Shown here: in pieces, positions 24,455-33,708 of the stretch
How positions within the stretch are numbered: the first letter of the stretch is position 1
Layout of the letters: every line of letters begins with the position of its first letter
Assembly: GCF_024169245.1 (NCBI RefSeq)
Contig: NZ_JALJWP010000001.1
Span: forward strand, 1,116,001 to 1,180,000
DNA from: Pseudomonas koreensis
GTDB taxonomy: Bacteria > Pseudomonadota > Gammaproteobacteria > Pseudomonadales > Pseudomonadaceae
Direction: 5' to 3'
Length of the DNA stretch: 64,000 bases
Notes under the pieces: model-generated
Databases searched by the model: none
The model's input: only the letters and a program-made list of their open reading frames with translations
Told to the model about the DNA's origin: nothing
Program-made: the position numbers and the translations under genes

Positions 24455-27400
24455 CAGAGCTGCACCGGCATACGGAAGGTGCGCAGCACGCCCATGTCGA
24501 ACGGGTTCGGCGTGCGCTGGCTGGTCAGCAGGTAGTTGGCGCGCAGGCCGCCCACGTCGGCTTTCAGTACCAGCACGTCACGACCGTTCAGGTACTCGGT
24601 CTGCATCAGGTCGAACAGACGGAACAGCGACCATGGGCCGGAGTTCTTCTCGATACCGATCGGACGCCCGGCCATCTTGTCCATGACCAGACTGGTGCGA
24701 CCGTCTTCAGCATCGGTCGGCCACTTGAAGGTCATTGGCAGGATCGGGCCGTGACGGTATTCCATGGTCTTGTCGCCGAACTTGAATTCTGAGCGACTGA
24801 CCGCCGGATCGAGGGTGTATGGCTCAAGTTTGAACTGTACGGTCGGCTCGGCCGGGTTGATCGAGAAGAAGCTCTGGCGAATGGTCTGCGCCGCCGCCAT
24901 CTGGTCGAGGTAGACCTTGGATACCGGCAGGCTGTGACCATCGACGCTGCGCATGCGGTAGTTGCCGGGATCGCCACTGACGAACGGACGCATGTAGCTG
25001 TCGAAGAAACGGTCGACGGTACCTTGAGCGCGGAAGAACTCACGGAAATCGCTGATCGCCACGTCGCTGGTGCTGCTGGCGCTGAACGGATAACGCTTGC
25101 TGATGGTTTTGCCATACACGCTGTACAGCTCGTTCTGATAACGGCCGTTCAGGTATTGGTAAGCATCGTTAAGCACCAGACGCCACGAGTCTTCGGCCAG
25201 TACGTTGAACCACACGCTGAGCGGACGCGGCAGACGACCGGAGGCATTGCGCAGGTTGGTCAGCGCATCACGCTGGCCGCTCATGCGCGTCTTGGCCATT
25301 TCGAACGCGGCTTGTTCCGGCGTGCTGGAACGGGCCAGACCGGCCAGTTGCAGTTGCAGGTCGTTGAGCGCGCTGAACGCTGGCGTCAGATCAGCGCCCG
25401 GGCCGTTGTTGTCATCGAGCAGACGATGCAGCGGTTCGAAGCGGCGTTGCAGGGATTTCTTCGCGGTGTCCGGCAGATTCTTCGCCACGTTCAGCGCCGA
25501 AGCCTTGTCGGCGGCGGCGGCGGCGAGTTTGCCGACCTTGCCCAGTTTGCCTTTCTGCCCGGCCAGCGCATCGGCGGCTTCGCCGGCTTCGTCGACCGGA
25601 TCAACCGCAGCTTCGAAGCGGGTGTTTTCACGCACTTCGGTGAGCAATGCGAGGACCGGCGAGTTGGCCGAAGTCAGGCCCGCCAGTTGCTCGGCGCCTT
25701 CGCCGGCGTCGCTGATCGGTGGCAGCGCGACCTGGCCAACGGCTTCGCTCCAATAGTTGGCGTAGTCGCGGAAGTACAGTTGCTCCAGCTCGACCATCAG
25801 GCGACGCAAGTCCATGTCGCTGATGCCCGCACCTTCGCCCAGCACCCAGTTGTCGCGCAGGATATCGGTGACCAGCGCGGCGCCCTGCACCGAGAAATAC
25901 TGCTGATAACCCTGTTGAGTGTAGAAACCCGGGATCACGTATTCGGTGCCGATGAACAGCGAGCCTTGCGGGCCGAGGTGTTGGCTGAAACGATAGTCCG
26001 GCAGGTTGCGCGCCTGCTCGCGGAGCATGCGGTAAACCACGTTGGCTAGCGATTCGCTGCGCAGGACCTGACGCGCCTGCGTCACCAGTTGGTCGTTCAG
26101 CGGGTAGATGAACGGCTGCTTGAGCAAGCGCTCAAGGTGAGTATTCAGACCGTTCTGCACAGCGGTGTTGCCGGTGTAGCGCTGCGACCAGTCAGTGGCG
26201 ACCCAGTCCTTGAGCCACGCCGCGTCGCGACGATCCTTCATGTTCAACATCAGGTACGCGCGCAGGCTGTTGAGCAGTCGATCGCGGTCCTTCATGTTGG
26301 CGCGGATCTGCCCTTCCAGCATGGTCGCCACCCGCGGCAGCAACTGCGCTTCAAGTTCACGCTCGTAGGCGGTTTTCACCACCGGGTTGATCTCTTCGCC
26401 CTGATACAGGCCGCCACGCTCGTGGTACGAGACGTCGCCCTTGTTCGGGAACACCTGGGTCGCAGCGTAGCTGGTGTCGAGCACTTTCAGCACACCCATG
26501 GCGTCATCGCGCGGCGTGACGGCCGAGCGTTGCTGGGTCCAGTTCTGCGCCAGCGTGCGCAGGTTTTCCAGACGCTCGTAGTTGGCCGAGAAACCGCCGG
26601 CCCAAAGCATGCCGAACAGCGCCAGTGCCGCCAGTGCACCGACGTACAGCGCGCGCTGGCCCCAATGAATGCGGCTGCGCTCGCGCTTGTCCAGACCGGC
26701 CAGATCGGCCTCGGGGAAAATCACCTGGCTGAGCAAGTGATGGATGAACCGCGAACGGCCACTGCGCAGGGTCGGCAGCACGCCGGCGTTCATGCCGAGG
26801 CTGGCGCCGATGCCGGCGGTGGTCGAATCCATTTCCTGGGTCAGGTGCGGCGCGCTGGTCAGGTAGAAACCGCGCAGTTGCGTGGCACGCTGATAACGGT
26901 TGCCGGTGAACGCCATGTCGACGAACAGGCACAGGCGCTCGCCGATCTGCCCCAACTGATGCGGGAAATCGAGGATGCGTCCACGGCGCTGAGTATCGCG
27001 CTCGGAGTGCATGCGCATGATCACTTGGCTGTTCAGGCGGCGCAGCAGCTCTTCGAACTCGTTGCGCAGCACCGCGACGTCGGTGCCGACCTGATCCTTG
27101 CGGAAACTCGTGCCGAGCACTTGATCACTTTCCTCGCGGGTCAGTTGATCGAAGAACTCGTCGAAGCCGAGCAGCTTGTCAGCCTTGCTCAGCACCAGAT
27201 ACACCGGCACGTCGACGTGCAGTTTCTGATGCACGTCCTGCAGACGGCTGCGCACCTGGCGCGCCAGCGTATCGATGTCCTGCTCGCTGCCGCCGGTCAG
27301 GGTTTCCACCGGAATGGTCACCAGCACGCCGTTAAGCGGACGGCCACGACGACGCTTGCGCAGCAGCTCCAGCAGGGTGGTCCAGGCGTTGCCGTCGACT

Positions 27401-27993
27401 TCGGCGTCCGGCTGAGTCGTGTAGCGCCCGGCGGTATCGATCAGCACACCGTGGTCGGCAAAATACCAGTCGCAATGACGGGTGCCGAGGGTGTCGCGAG
27501 TGAGCTTGCGGTCGATCTTGTTGATCGGGAATTCCAGCCCGGAAAAGTCCAGCAGGCTGGTCTTGCCGGAAGCCTGCGGACCGATCAGCAGGTACCACGG
27601 CAAGTCACTGCGCCAGCGCTCGCTGCGACCGCGATACAGGCTCGACGTCTTCAGGGTTTTCAGTGCGTCCTTGAAACGCGCCTTCAACTCTTTCTGTTCT
27701 TCGTCGATCAGCTCTTCGCGGCGAATGCGGTCCTGGCCGTCCTCGCTTTCTTCCTCGGCTTTCTTGCGGATACCGGCGCGCCAGCTGACGAAGACCATGG
27801 TCAGGCCCCAGATCAGGAACAGCACGCTGATGGTCAGCAGGCGCGAGGTCGCGCTTTCCCAGAACTTGTAATCATCAACCGCCAACAGTGGGCCGACAAA
27901 CCACACCAGCAGTGCCACGAACAGCACCAGCAGCAAGGTCCAGACCCAGGTCTGGCGCAGGAAGGCGCCGACTTTCTTGAAAAACTTTTTCAT
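24454..27993 (-). CDS. tssM: TssM (IcmF), inner-membrane ring protein
   Basis: A 1179-residue IcmF-family protein from the ATG at 27993; a GTG lies one codon upstream. Two N-terminal transmembrane helices (about 18-38 and 52-72) are followed by a cytosolic GTPase-like domain with Walker A GPQASGKT (138-145). A third helix is near residue 445 (LYVGALAALALFGMLWAGG), and the periplasmic domain is of normal size. It binds TssJ and TssL in the envelope complex. Confidence 0.96.
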   Translation of the reverse strand: MKKFFKKVGAFLRQTWVWTLLLVLFVALLVWFVGPLLAVDDYKFWESATSRLLTISVLFLIWGLTMVFVSWRAGIRKKAEEESEDGQDRIRREELIDEEQKELKARFKDALKTLKTSSLYRGRSERWRSDLPWYLLIGPQASGKTSLLDFSGLEFPINKIDRKLTRDTLGTRHCDWYFADHGVLIDTAGRYTTQPDAEVDGNAWTTLLELLRKRRRGRPLNGVLVTIPVETLTGGSEQDIDTLARQVRSRLQDVHQKLHVDVPVYLVLSKADKLLGFDEFFDQLTREESDQVLGTSFRKDQVGTDVAVLRNEFEELLRRLNSQVIMRMHSERDTQRRGRILDFPHQLGQIGERLCLFVDMAFTGNRYQRATQLRGFYLTSAPHLTQEMDSTTAGIGASLGMNAGVLPTLRSGRSRFIHHLLSQVIFPEADLAGLDKRERSRIHWGQRALYVGALAALALFGMLWAGGFSANYERLENLRTLAQNWTQQRSAVTPRDDAMGVLKVLDTSYAATQVFPNKGDVSYHERGGLYQGEEINPVVKTAYERELEAQLLPRVATMLEGQIRANMKDRDRLLNSLRAYLMLNMKDRRDAAWLKDWVATDWSQRYTGNTAVQNGLNTHLERLLKQPFIYPLNDQLVTQARQVLRSESLANVVYRMLREQARNLPDYRFSQHLGPQGSLFIGTEYVIPGFYTQQGYQQYFSVQGAALVTDILRDNWVLGEGAGISDMDLRRLMVELEQLYFRDYANYWSEAVGQVALPPISDAGEGAEQLAGLTSANSPVLALLTEVRENTRFEAAVDPVDEAGEAADALAGQKGKLGKVGKLAAAAADKASALNVAKNLPDTAKKSLQRRFEPLHRLLDDNNGPGADLTPAFSALNDLQLQLAGLARSSTPEQAAFEMAKTRMSGQRDALTNLRNASGRLPRPLSVWFNVLAEDSWRLVLNDAYQYLNGRYQNELYSVYGKTISKRYPFSASSTSDVAISDFREFFRAQGTVDRFFDSYMRPFVSGDPGNYRMRSVDGHSLPVSKVYLDQMAAAQTIRQSFFSINPAEPTVQFKLEPYTLDPAVSRSEFKFGDKTMEYRHGPILPMTFKWPTDAEDGRTSLVMDKMAGRPIGIEKNSGPWSLFRLFDLMQTEYLNGRDVLVLKADVGGLRANYLLTSQRTPNPFDMGVLRTFRMPVQL

Positions 27994-28007
27994 CACACGT
28001 CCCTGTT

Positions 28008-28883
28008 TTACGGCTGCGCCTGCGGTTGCACCGCGGCTGGATCAAGCGGCTGATAAGGATGCAGAACGGTGTCGCGTTGTTCGCTCAGGACCCAGGCGAA
28101 GCCCGAATACATCACCACCAGACAGACCAGAGTAAAGAGCACCACCATCCACGCCGGCACGATGCGCACCAGGTTGCGGCGCTGATCGTTGAGACCTTCC
28201 CAGTGCGGCGACAACTCGCGCGGCACGTCGCCGCGCAACTGACGGATCTGCCGGTACAAGGCGTCGCGGATGCCTTCGAGTTCGAGCATGCCGCGTGCCT
28301 GCACGCGGTACTTGCCCTCGAAACCGAGCGACAGGCACAGGTACATCAGTTCGAGCATCGGCAGGTGCTTGACCGGGTTTTTCGACAGCCGATCGAGCAG
28401 CTGGAAAAACTTCTCGCCGCCGAAGGTTTCGTTGTGGAAGCTGCTCAGCAGGCTCATCTGCGACCACTCGCTTTCGTTGCCCCACGGCGTGGTCACGACG
28501 GCTTCGTCGACCACGGTGCAGAGCACGTAACGCGCGGCCATTACCTGGCTGCTTTCCGCACCATTGTGCAGGGCGCGCACTTCGAACAACTTGAGCCCGG
28601 CGGTCAGCCGCTCATTCAGCGCGTACAGATCTTCGCGGGTCTCGCTGTGCTTGAGACGCACCACTTCCGAGAGCAGGTCGGACGAGGCTGCCACCAGCGA
28701 GTTGAGGCTGATGTTGAACGCCTCCGCCGGACGCAGGCGCGCGGCGTAGATCATGCGTTCTTCCAGTTGCTCGAAACGCGGCGGTGCGGCGAAATCGGTC
28801 AGCGGACTCGATGCCGGTCCGTGGCCCTGACGGTCGAGCAGGACGGTTTTGTCGTCCTGGTTGTAATCCGTTTCCTTGATCAT
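28008..28883 (-). CDS. tssL: TssL (DotU/IcmH), inner-membrane anchor
   Basis: A 291-residue DotU-like protein: a cytosolic helical domain (DEAVVTTPWG, NETFGGEKFFQLL, ELMYLCLSLGFEGKYR) and one C-terminal transmembrane helix (WMVVLFTLVCLVVMYSGFAW). The tail is short, with no peptidoglycan-binding OmpA domain. It is paired with TssM, 14 bp downstream. Confidence 0.95.
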   Translation of the reverse strand: MIKETDYNQDDKTVLLDRQGHGPASSPLTDFAAPPRFEQLEERMIYAARLRPAEAFNISLNSLVAASSDLLSEVVRLKHSETREDLYALNERLTAGLKLFEVRALHNGAESSQVMAARYVLCTVVDEAVVTTPWGNESEWSQMSLLSSFHNETFGGEKFFQLLDRLSKNPVKHLPMLELMYLCLSLGFEGKYRVQARGMLELEGIRDALYRQIRQLRGDVPRELSPHWEGLNDQRRNLVRIVPAWMVVLFTLVCLVVMYSGFAWVLSEQRDTVLHPYQPLDPAAVQPQAQP

Positions 28884-28888
28884 GTCGG

Positions 28889-30220
28889 TCAGTTCCTGAT
28901 GGCCCAGAATTTCAGTTCAAGCTCGGCGAATTCGCCGGACACGTGGAACGCGAAACCGCCGGAGCGCTCGAGTTGTGCCAGGTCTTCGGAACTGAGTTCG
29001 AGGATGAAATAGGTTTTGTTCGAGTGGAACGCGATCTGCCGTGGGGCCACCGGCAACGGTTTGACCTTGATCCCCGGCAAGTGCAGGTTGACCAGTTGGC
29101 GGATGCGCTCCACCGGGCCGACCTTGAGGTGCTGCGGCAAGCGCTGGCGCAATTCTTCGGAGTCGCAGTTGGCACTGGCCGCCAGCACGAACGAGGCCGA
29201 GCCGAGCAGTTTGTGGTCGTGCAACGGCGAGACGATGATGCCGTACTGACGCGCCTGCAGGATCAGTTCGATGGCGTGCTGTTCGAGCACCATCGACAGT
29301 ACCTGGCGGATCGCTTCCATCAGTTTGCGGAAGCTTGCGCCCTGATCGGCGTGGGAATAGCGGCTGTCCAGACGCGGGCGTTTGCTCTCGCCGGAGAAGG
29401 TCGCCAGATCGCCGAGCATGGTCAGCAGCGTGCGGTACAGCTCTTCCGGATGCACCTGCTCCAGGCCGAGGTAATGGCGCAGCAGCAGTTCGGTACGGTT
29501 GATCAGTTGCAGCATCATGAAGTCGCCGACTTCAGCGCCGCCGACCTTGCCGTTGGAGCGAATCCGCTCGGCAATGGTGTCGCCGCGGTGGCTGAGCATG
29601 CTGATGACTTCTTTCAGGCACGACAGCAGATAGCTCGAGGCGTGGGCCTGAATGTAGGTCGGGACGAAATCCGGATCGAGGCTGATCACGCCGTCGGGCG
29701 TGGTGTCGAGCACGTCGCAGATTTTCAGCTTCACGTAGGCCTGATCGCTCTGCTGCTCGCCGAGCAGCAGTTTGAAGTCCGGACGCCCGCAGCTGACCTG
29801 ACTGGCGGAATCATCACCAGCGTTGGAGTCGGCGACTTCGGCGTCATACGCGGTGTAGCGCGCGAGCACGTCGGATTGCTCCGGGCGGCGGGCCTCGATG
29901 TGGTTGCCGGTGACCAGTGGCAGCGCCAGATAGATCGGCGTGTTGCCGGTGTTTGGCGGCACGTCCAGTGCCAGCGGTTCAGTGTTGCCGCCGAGTTCGA
30001 ACAGGCTGCCGTCCGGCAGAATCCCCGAGGCTTCACTGATCACCAGTTTGCCCATGTTGAGGAACTGCAAGTCGATTTCCAGATTGAGAAAACCCCAGGT
30101 GTAGCCACCAAGCAATTGCGTGCGGGTTTTCATCTGGTGATCGTAATAACGATCGTTGTGCTGGAAGTGCTGCGGGCGCAGCAGCATGCCTTCCTGCCAA
30201 ATGACTTTATGGGTGTTCAT
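28889..30220 (-). CDS. tssK: TssK, baseplate-to-membrane connector
   Basis: A 443-residue TssK. It begins MNTHKVIWQEGMLLRPQHFQ, the family signature, and has the GCLEV-equivalent HSNKTYFILEL region near the end. It is a cytosolic trimer joining the baseplate to the TssJLM complex. Gaps to neighbours are 5 bp and 2 bp. Confidence 0.97.
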   Translation of the reverse strand: MNTHKVIWQEGMLLRPQHFQHNDRYYDHQMKTRTQLLGGYTWGFLNLEIDLQFLNMGKLVISEASGILPDGSLFELGGNTEPLALDVPPNTGNTPIYLALPLVTGNHIEARRPEQSDVLARYTAYDAEVADSNAGDDSASQVSCGRPDFKLLLGEQQSDQAYVKLKICDVLDTTPDGVISLDPDFVPTYIQAHASSYLLSCLKEVISMLSHRGDTIAERIRSNGKVGGAEVGDFMMLQLINRTELLLRHYLGLEQVHPEELYRTLLTMLGDLATFSGESKRPRLDSRYSHADQGASFRKLMEAIRQVLSMVLEQHAIELILQARQYGIIVSPLHDHKLLGSASFVLAASANCDSEELRQRLPQHLKVGPVERIRQLVNLHLPGIKVKPLPVAPRQIAFHSNKTYFILELSSEDLAQLERSGGFAFHVSGEFAELELKFWAIRN

Positions 30221-30222
30221 GA

Positions 30223-30732
30223 TCAGTCATCCGCCTTGGCGAGCACTTGTTGGGTGTTGCGGATACCGGCCTGATCGAGGGTCAGATCAGCCTCGGTGAG
30301 TTCCAGCGGAGTGATCTGCACGGTGTGCCGCCATTGCGTATCCGCGAGGTCGCGATAGGCCGCGAGGATGCCCACGTAACGGCTGCCCTCCTCCACGCTG
30401 AGTTTCAGTTCCACGGTTTCACCCGGGCGCAGTTCGAGTTCTTCGCTGGCCACCAGATCCGGGTTGAGGGATTCCTTGGCGCGTTCGTAGAGACTGAAGA
30501 AATCAGCGTTCTCGAAGGTCACCGGGTGCTTGAGTTCGAACAGGCGCACGACGATCGGCGACGGCCGCCCGTTGAGGTCCGGGTTGAGCTGATCGCTGCC
30601 GGTCAGCTTGAGGTTGATCTTGGTCACTTTCGAGTACGGCGACAGCGACGAGCAACCGGCGAGCAGCACCAGCACGGTGAGCGCAGTCAGCGTCTTGAAA
30701 AAAGCGGTCGAGCGGCGAGACATGCGCATCAT
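30223..30732 (-). CDS. tssJ: TssJ, T6SS outer-membrane lipoprotein
   Basis: A 169-residue protein with a type II signal peptide; the lipobox LLAGC is near residue 26. The mature domain begins with a beta-sandwich (KVTKINLKLTGSDQLN, RPSPIVVRLFELK). It anchors TssM to the outer membrane. The ATG at 30732 overlaps the tagH stop; ATGs at 30729 and 30723 would give nearly the same precursor. Confidence 0.94.
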   Translation of the reverse strand: MMRMSRRSTAFFKTLTALTVLVLLAGCSSLSPYSKVTKINLKLTGSDQLNPDLNGRPSPIVVRLFELKHPVTFENADFFSLYERAKESLNPDLVASEELELRPGETVELKLSVEEGSRYVGILAAYRDLADTQWRHTVQITPLELTEADLTLDQAGIRNTQQVLAKADD

Positions 30733-31925
30733 CCTTGGTGGTCGGTGTGGAGGGTGGAGATCAGGCGGATCTGTTCTTCGTAGGCCTGGGCGAAGTCGCG
30801 GGCCAGCAGACGCTCGCTCCAGTCATCGTCCTGACGCAGTGCCTGGTGATAGCGGCCGAACGCTCTCCAGCGCCCGCCCGATGTCGCGATCAACGGCTTG
30901 TTGTCGCGCTCGAAACGCAGGGTCAGTTGCTCTGGCGAGAAGTGCTCCAGCGTGCCACGCACGGCGGCGCGACTGGCCGTCAGCAGAGCCACTTGATGCG
31001 CCTGCAAATCGCGGAACGCGCGGGAGATCGCTTGCTCGGCCGGCAGATGTCCGGGCTTGCTTGGCTGCAACAGAATCTGCAGCGCTTCGCTCGGATCGAC
31101 GGCGAATTTCAGCGGGTTCTTGTTGGTGCCTTGCACGGTGGTCTGGGCCAGACGCAGCTCGTTTTTCAGCTCCGAGCGGGTACGCAGGCTCTGCTGCAAA
31201 CCGCCGATGCTCTGGCGCAGCAGGCGCGCTGCGTTCAGCGCCAGCGCTTCACGTTCGTCGTGGCTGAGGGCTTTGACGTCGACGCCCAGCGCCGCGCCGA
31301 AGTGCTCCCAGAAACCTTCGCTCTGACGCTCGACGGCTTTCGGCGCAGGCGCCGGCTCAGGCTCGACCGGGGCGGCAATCAGCTCCGGGACCATCAGGCT
31401 TTCCATGTCGATGCGCGCGTAGTCGGCACGCTGACGGGAATCTTCCGGCTTGGCGGTGGGCGACAGCAGCTCGTCGATTTCCGAGTAGACGCGCTCTTGC
31501 TGTTCGAGGGCATTGAGCGGGTCGAGATCGAGGAACGCGTCGTCCGGAATGATGCTGCCAGCGGCACGCGGGCGGCCGACTTCGCCGTCGAACGTGGCCG
31601 GGTCGCGGACCAGCCGCGCACGGATCTCGAAGTCGCCGAGAATGTAGGTGCTGCCGTGCTCGATGCGCACCGGCTCGCCCTTGTGCAGGCGTGCGCCGCT
31701 GCTGCCGTCCTGAACACCGTTGCTGCTGGTGTCGGTGAGGAAAAACGAGCCCTCGCGGTAACTGACAATCGCGTGGTGATTGGACAGGTGACGCTTGCGG
31801 TCAGGGATGATCCAGTCGCAGTCCTCGCCGCGCCCGATCACGCCACCGGCCTGTTTGAAGGTCCGCTGGCACAACTCGGTGGGCACGAACTGCTTGGTGT
31901 TCAGCATTTCGAAAACCAATTCCAT
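30729..31925 (-). CDS. tagH: TagH, FHA-domain T6SS regulator
   Basis: A 398-residue protein. An N-terminal forkhead-associated domain (residues about 25-105) has GRGEDCDWIIP, the SNHHAIV segment and TSSNGVQ. A long linker leads to a C-terminal domain of the type seen in TagH/Fha (AFRDLQAHQVALL, FGRYHQ). It binds phosphothreonine on partner proteins and sits near the Stk/Stp pair. Confidence 0.93.
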   Translation of the reverse strand: MELVFEMLNTKQFVPTELCQRTFKQAGGVIGRGEDCDWIIPDRKRHLSNHHAIVSYREGSFFLTDTSSNGVQDGSSGARLHKGEPVRIEHGSTYILGDFEIRARLVRDPATFDGEVGRPRAAGSIIPDDAFLDLDPLNALEQQERVYSEIDELLSPTAKPEDSRQRADYARIDMESLMVPELIAAPVEPEPAPAPKAVERQSEGFWEHFGAALGVDVKALSHDEREALALNAARLLRQSIGGLQQSLRTRSELKNELRLAQTTVQGTNKNPLKFAVDPSEALQILLQPSKPGHLPAEQAISRAFRDLQAHQVALLTASRAAVRGTLEHFSPEQLTLRFERDNKPLIATSGGRWRAFGRYHQALRQDDDWSERLLARDFAQAYEEQIRLISTLHTDHQG

Positions 31926-31943
31926 GTTTGATGCTCCTTGCGG

Positions 31944-32084
31944 TCACTTGCCGCGATTGACCGCTTGCGGATCACCCAACGGGCGATAGTCGTTGTCGTT
32001 GAATTTGTAATTGCCGCTACAGCCGCCAAGGCCGCATAGAACGACGAGGGTCAGCAGGACAGCGTGCCAGTGACGAACAGACAT
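31944..32084 (-). CDS. OrfX-type small T6SS lipoprotein, 46 aa
   Basis: A small ORF between tagH and the sigma-54 activator, read from the ATG at 32084 to the tga at 31944. The precursor starts MSVRHWHAVLL and has a lipobox, GLGGC, with Cys at residue 22. The mature peptide is about 25 residues: CSGNYKFNDNDYRPLG and a short tail. The position matches orfX (PA1664-like) of the H2-T6SS order. The function is unknown. Confidence 0.7.
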   Translation of the reverse strand: MSVRHWHAVLLTLVVLCGLGGCSGNYKFNDNDYRPLGDPQAVNRGK

Positions 32085-32177
32085 CAGAGGGTCTCCAGGT
32101 GTAGACAAAGCACAAAGCGCCGACCCTTGCGGGCGGCGCTGAAATGGGTTTTTGCGGAAAAATCGCTGACCTTTTGC

Positions 32178-33698
32178 CTAGCCATCGAAATCTCCCAGAT
32201 TGATGTTCAAGCGCCCCAGTCGATACAACAGCGTGCGCCGCGGCAGGCCCAGTTCGCGGGCGGCGAGGGTCTGGTTGCCGTCGTTCTTGCGCAGGCAATC
32301 GAGGAGCAATGTGCGCTCGACCTGTTCCAGCCGTTCGCGCAGATTCAGGCCGCTGTTGTCCTCGGGCATCGGTTCGAGGCGCAGGGAAAAATGTTCGGCG
32401 AGCAACTCGCCACCCTCGCACAGCAGCACCGCGCGCTCGACCAGTGCCTTGAGTTCGCGAACGTTGCCGGGAAAGGTGTAACCGCACAGATGCTCCAGCG
32501 CCGAGTCCGACCAGCGCACAGGATCGCGCTGCAAAAACGTGCAGGTCTTCTCGGCAAAGTGCCGGGCCAGATCGAGGATGTCGCCTTCGCGCTGACGCAG
32601 TGCCGGCAGCTCGATCGGGAATTGCGCGAGGCGGTAGTACAAGTCCTCGCGGAACTTGCCTTCGCTGACCAGCACCGCCAGATCACGGTGCGTCGCGGCG
32701 ATGATGCGCACGTCGATCTTGTGCGTGTCGTTGGAACCCAGCGGACGAATTTCACCTTCCTGCAACACGCGCAGTATCTTCGCTTGCAGCGACAACGGCA
32801 TGTCACCGATTTCATCGAGCAGCAGCGTGCCGCCATTGGCCGCGTCGAACAACCCGGCGCGATCGCGATCGGCACCGGTGAAGGCGCCTTTGCGGTAGCC
32901 GAACAGTTCGCTTTCGAGCAGGTTTTCTGGAAACGCCGCGCAGTTCTGCACGATGAACGCCTGGGAGCGACGCGGGCCGCAATCGTGAATCGCCCGTGCC
33001 ACCACTTCCTTGCCGGTGCCGGTCTCGCCACGCAACAGCACGGTGTACGGGCTGTGAAGAATCTTGCTGATCAGCGAATAGGTCTGGCGCATCGCCGCGC
33101 TTTTGCCGATCAGGCCGTAGCCGCTGATGCTCGGCACACTGCGTGTGGCGGTGGCCGATTCGGCGGCTGGCTGACGCAGGCGTTGCAGCAGATGCAGTTG
33201 GCCGAGCACGAACGAGCCGAGCTGGCCGAGGGAGTCGGCAAAACCTTGCAGATCGGTGCGCCGACGGCTGGCGCAGAGCAGCAAGCCCTCCACCGACTTG
33301 TGCTGATTGACCAGCGGCACGCACAACAGCGACTGCCACGGCGTGCTCGCCGCCGGCAGAAAACTGGTTTCGTGCAGGCTGCCGGTCAGGTCGTCAAGGC
33401 ACACCACACGGTTCTGGCACAGGGCGAATTGCAGCAGTTGTTCGCCGTTGTAATCCGCCGGCAGGCTCGCCGCCTGACGCGGTTGCAGCGCGCCGTCGAG
33501 GCACTCGGCGTTCATCCCCAGGCAAGTGTGGGTGGCGTCGAGCAGATACAGCTGAGTCAGTTCACAACCGCTCAGCTCGGCCAGACCACGGACGAATTCA
33601 CCCAGCAGCGCAGCACTGTCCGCCGCCCGCGACAGACTGGCGAACTGCGCCAGCAACGCTTCGGCGTAGACCAGTGGCTGCGGCACCTGAGTGAACAT
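32178..33698 (-). CDS. sfa2: Sigma-54-dependent T6SS activator (Sfa/VasH-like)
   Basis: A 506-residue enhancer-binding protein. It has an N-terminal GAF-like sensor (about 15-165), an AAA+ domain with Walker A GETGTGKE (224-231) and the sigma-54 contact motif GAFTGA (271-276), and a C-terminal Fis-type helix-turn-helix (LAARELGLPRRTLLYRLGRL). The start is the ATG at 33698, preceded by gaggtg 7 nt away; GTG codons lie a few codons upstream. The gene starts 10 bp after clpV. It should activate T6SS or hcp promoters with RpoN. Confidence 0.92.
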   Translation of the reverse strand: MFTQVPQPLVYAEALLAQFASLSRAADSAALLGEFVRGLAELSGCELTQLYLLDATHTCLGMNAECLDGALQPRQAASLPADYNGEQLLQFALCQNRVVCLDDLTGSLHETSFLPAASTPWQSLLCVPLVNQHKSVEGLLLCASRRRTDLQGFADSLGQLGSFVLGQLHLLQRLRQPAAESATATRSVPSISGYGLIGKSAAMRQTYSLISKILHSPYTVLLRGETGTGKEVVARAIHDCGPRRSQAFIVQNCAAFPENLLESELFGYRKGAFTGADRDRAGLFDAANGGTLLLDEIGDMPLSLQAKILRVLQEGEIRPLGSNDTHKIDVRIIAATHRDLAVLVSEGKFREDLYYRLAQFPIELPALRQREGDILDLARHFAEKTCTFLQRDPVRWSDSALEHLCGYTFPGNVRELKALVERAVLLCEGGELLAEHFSLRLEPMPEDNSGLNLRERLEQVERTLLLDCLRKNDGNQTLAARELGLPRRTLLYRLGRLNINLGDFDG

Positions 33699-33708
33699 CA
33701 CGCCCACC

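Noticed and set aside
26089..28053. Long plus-strand frame opposite tssM
   Set aside because: A high-GC antisense frame with no start signal or domain; tssM explains the region.
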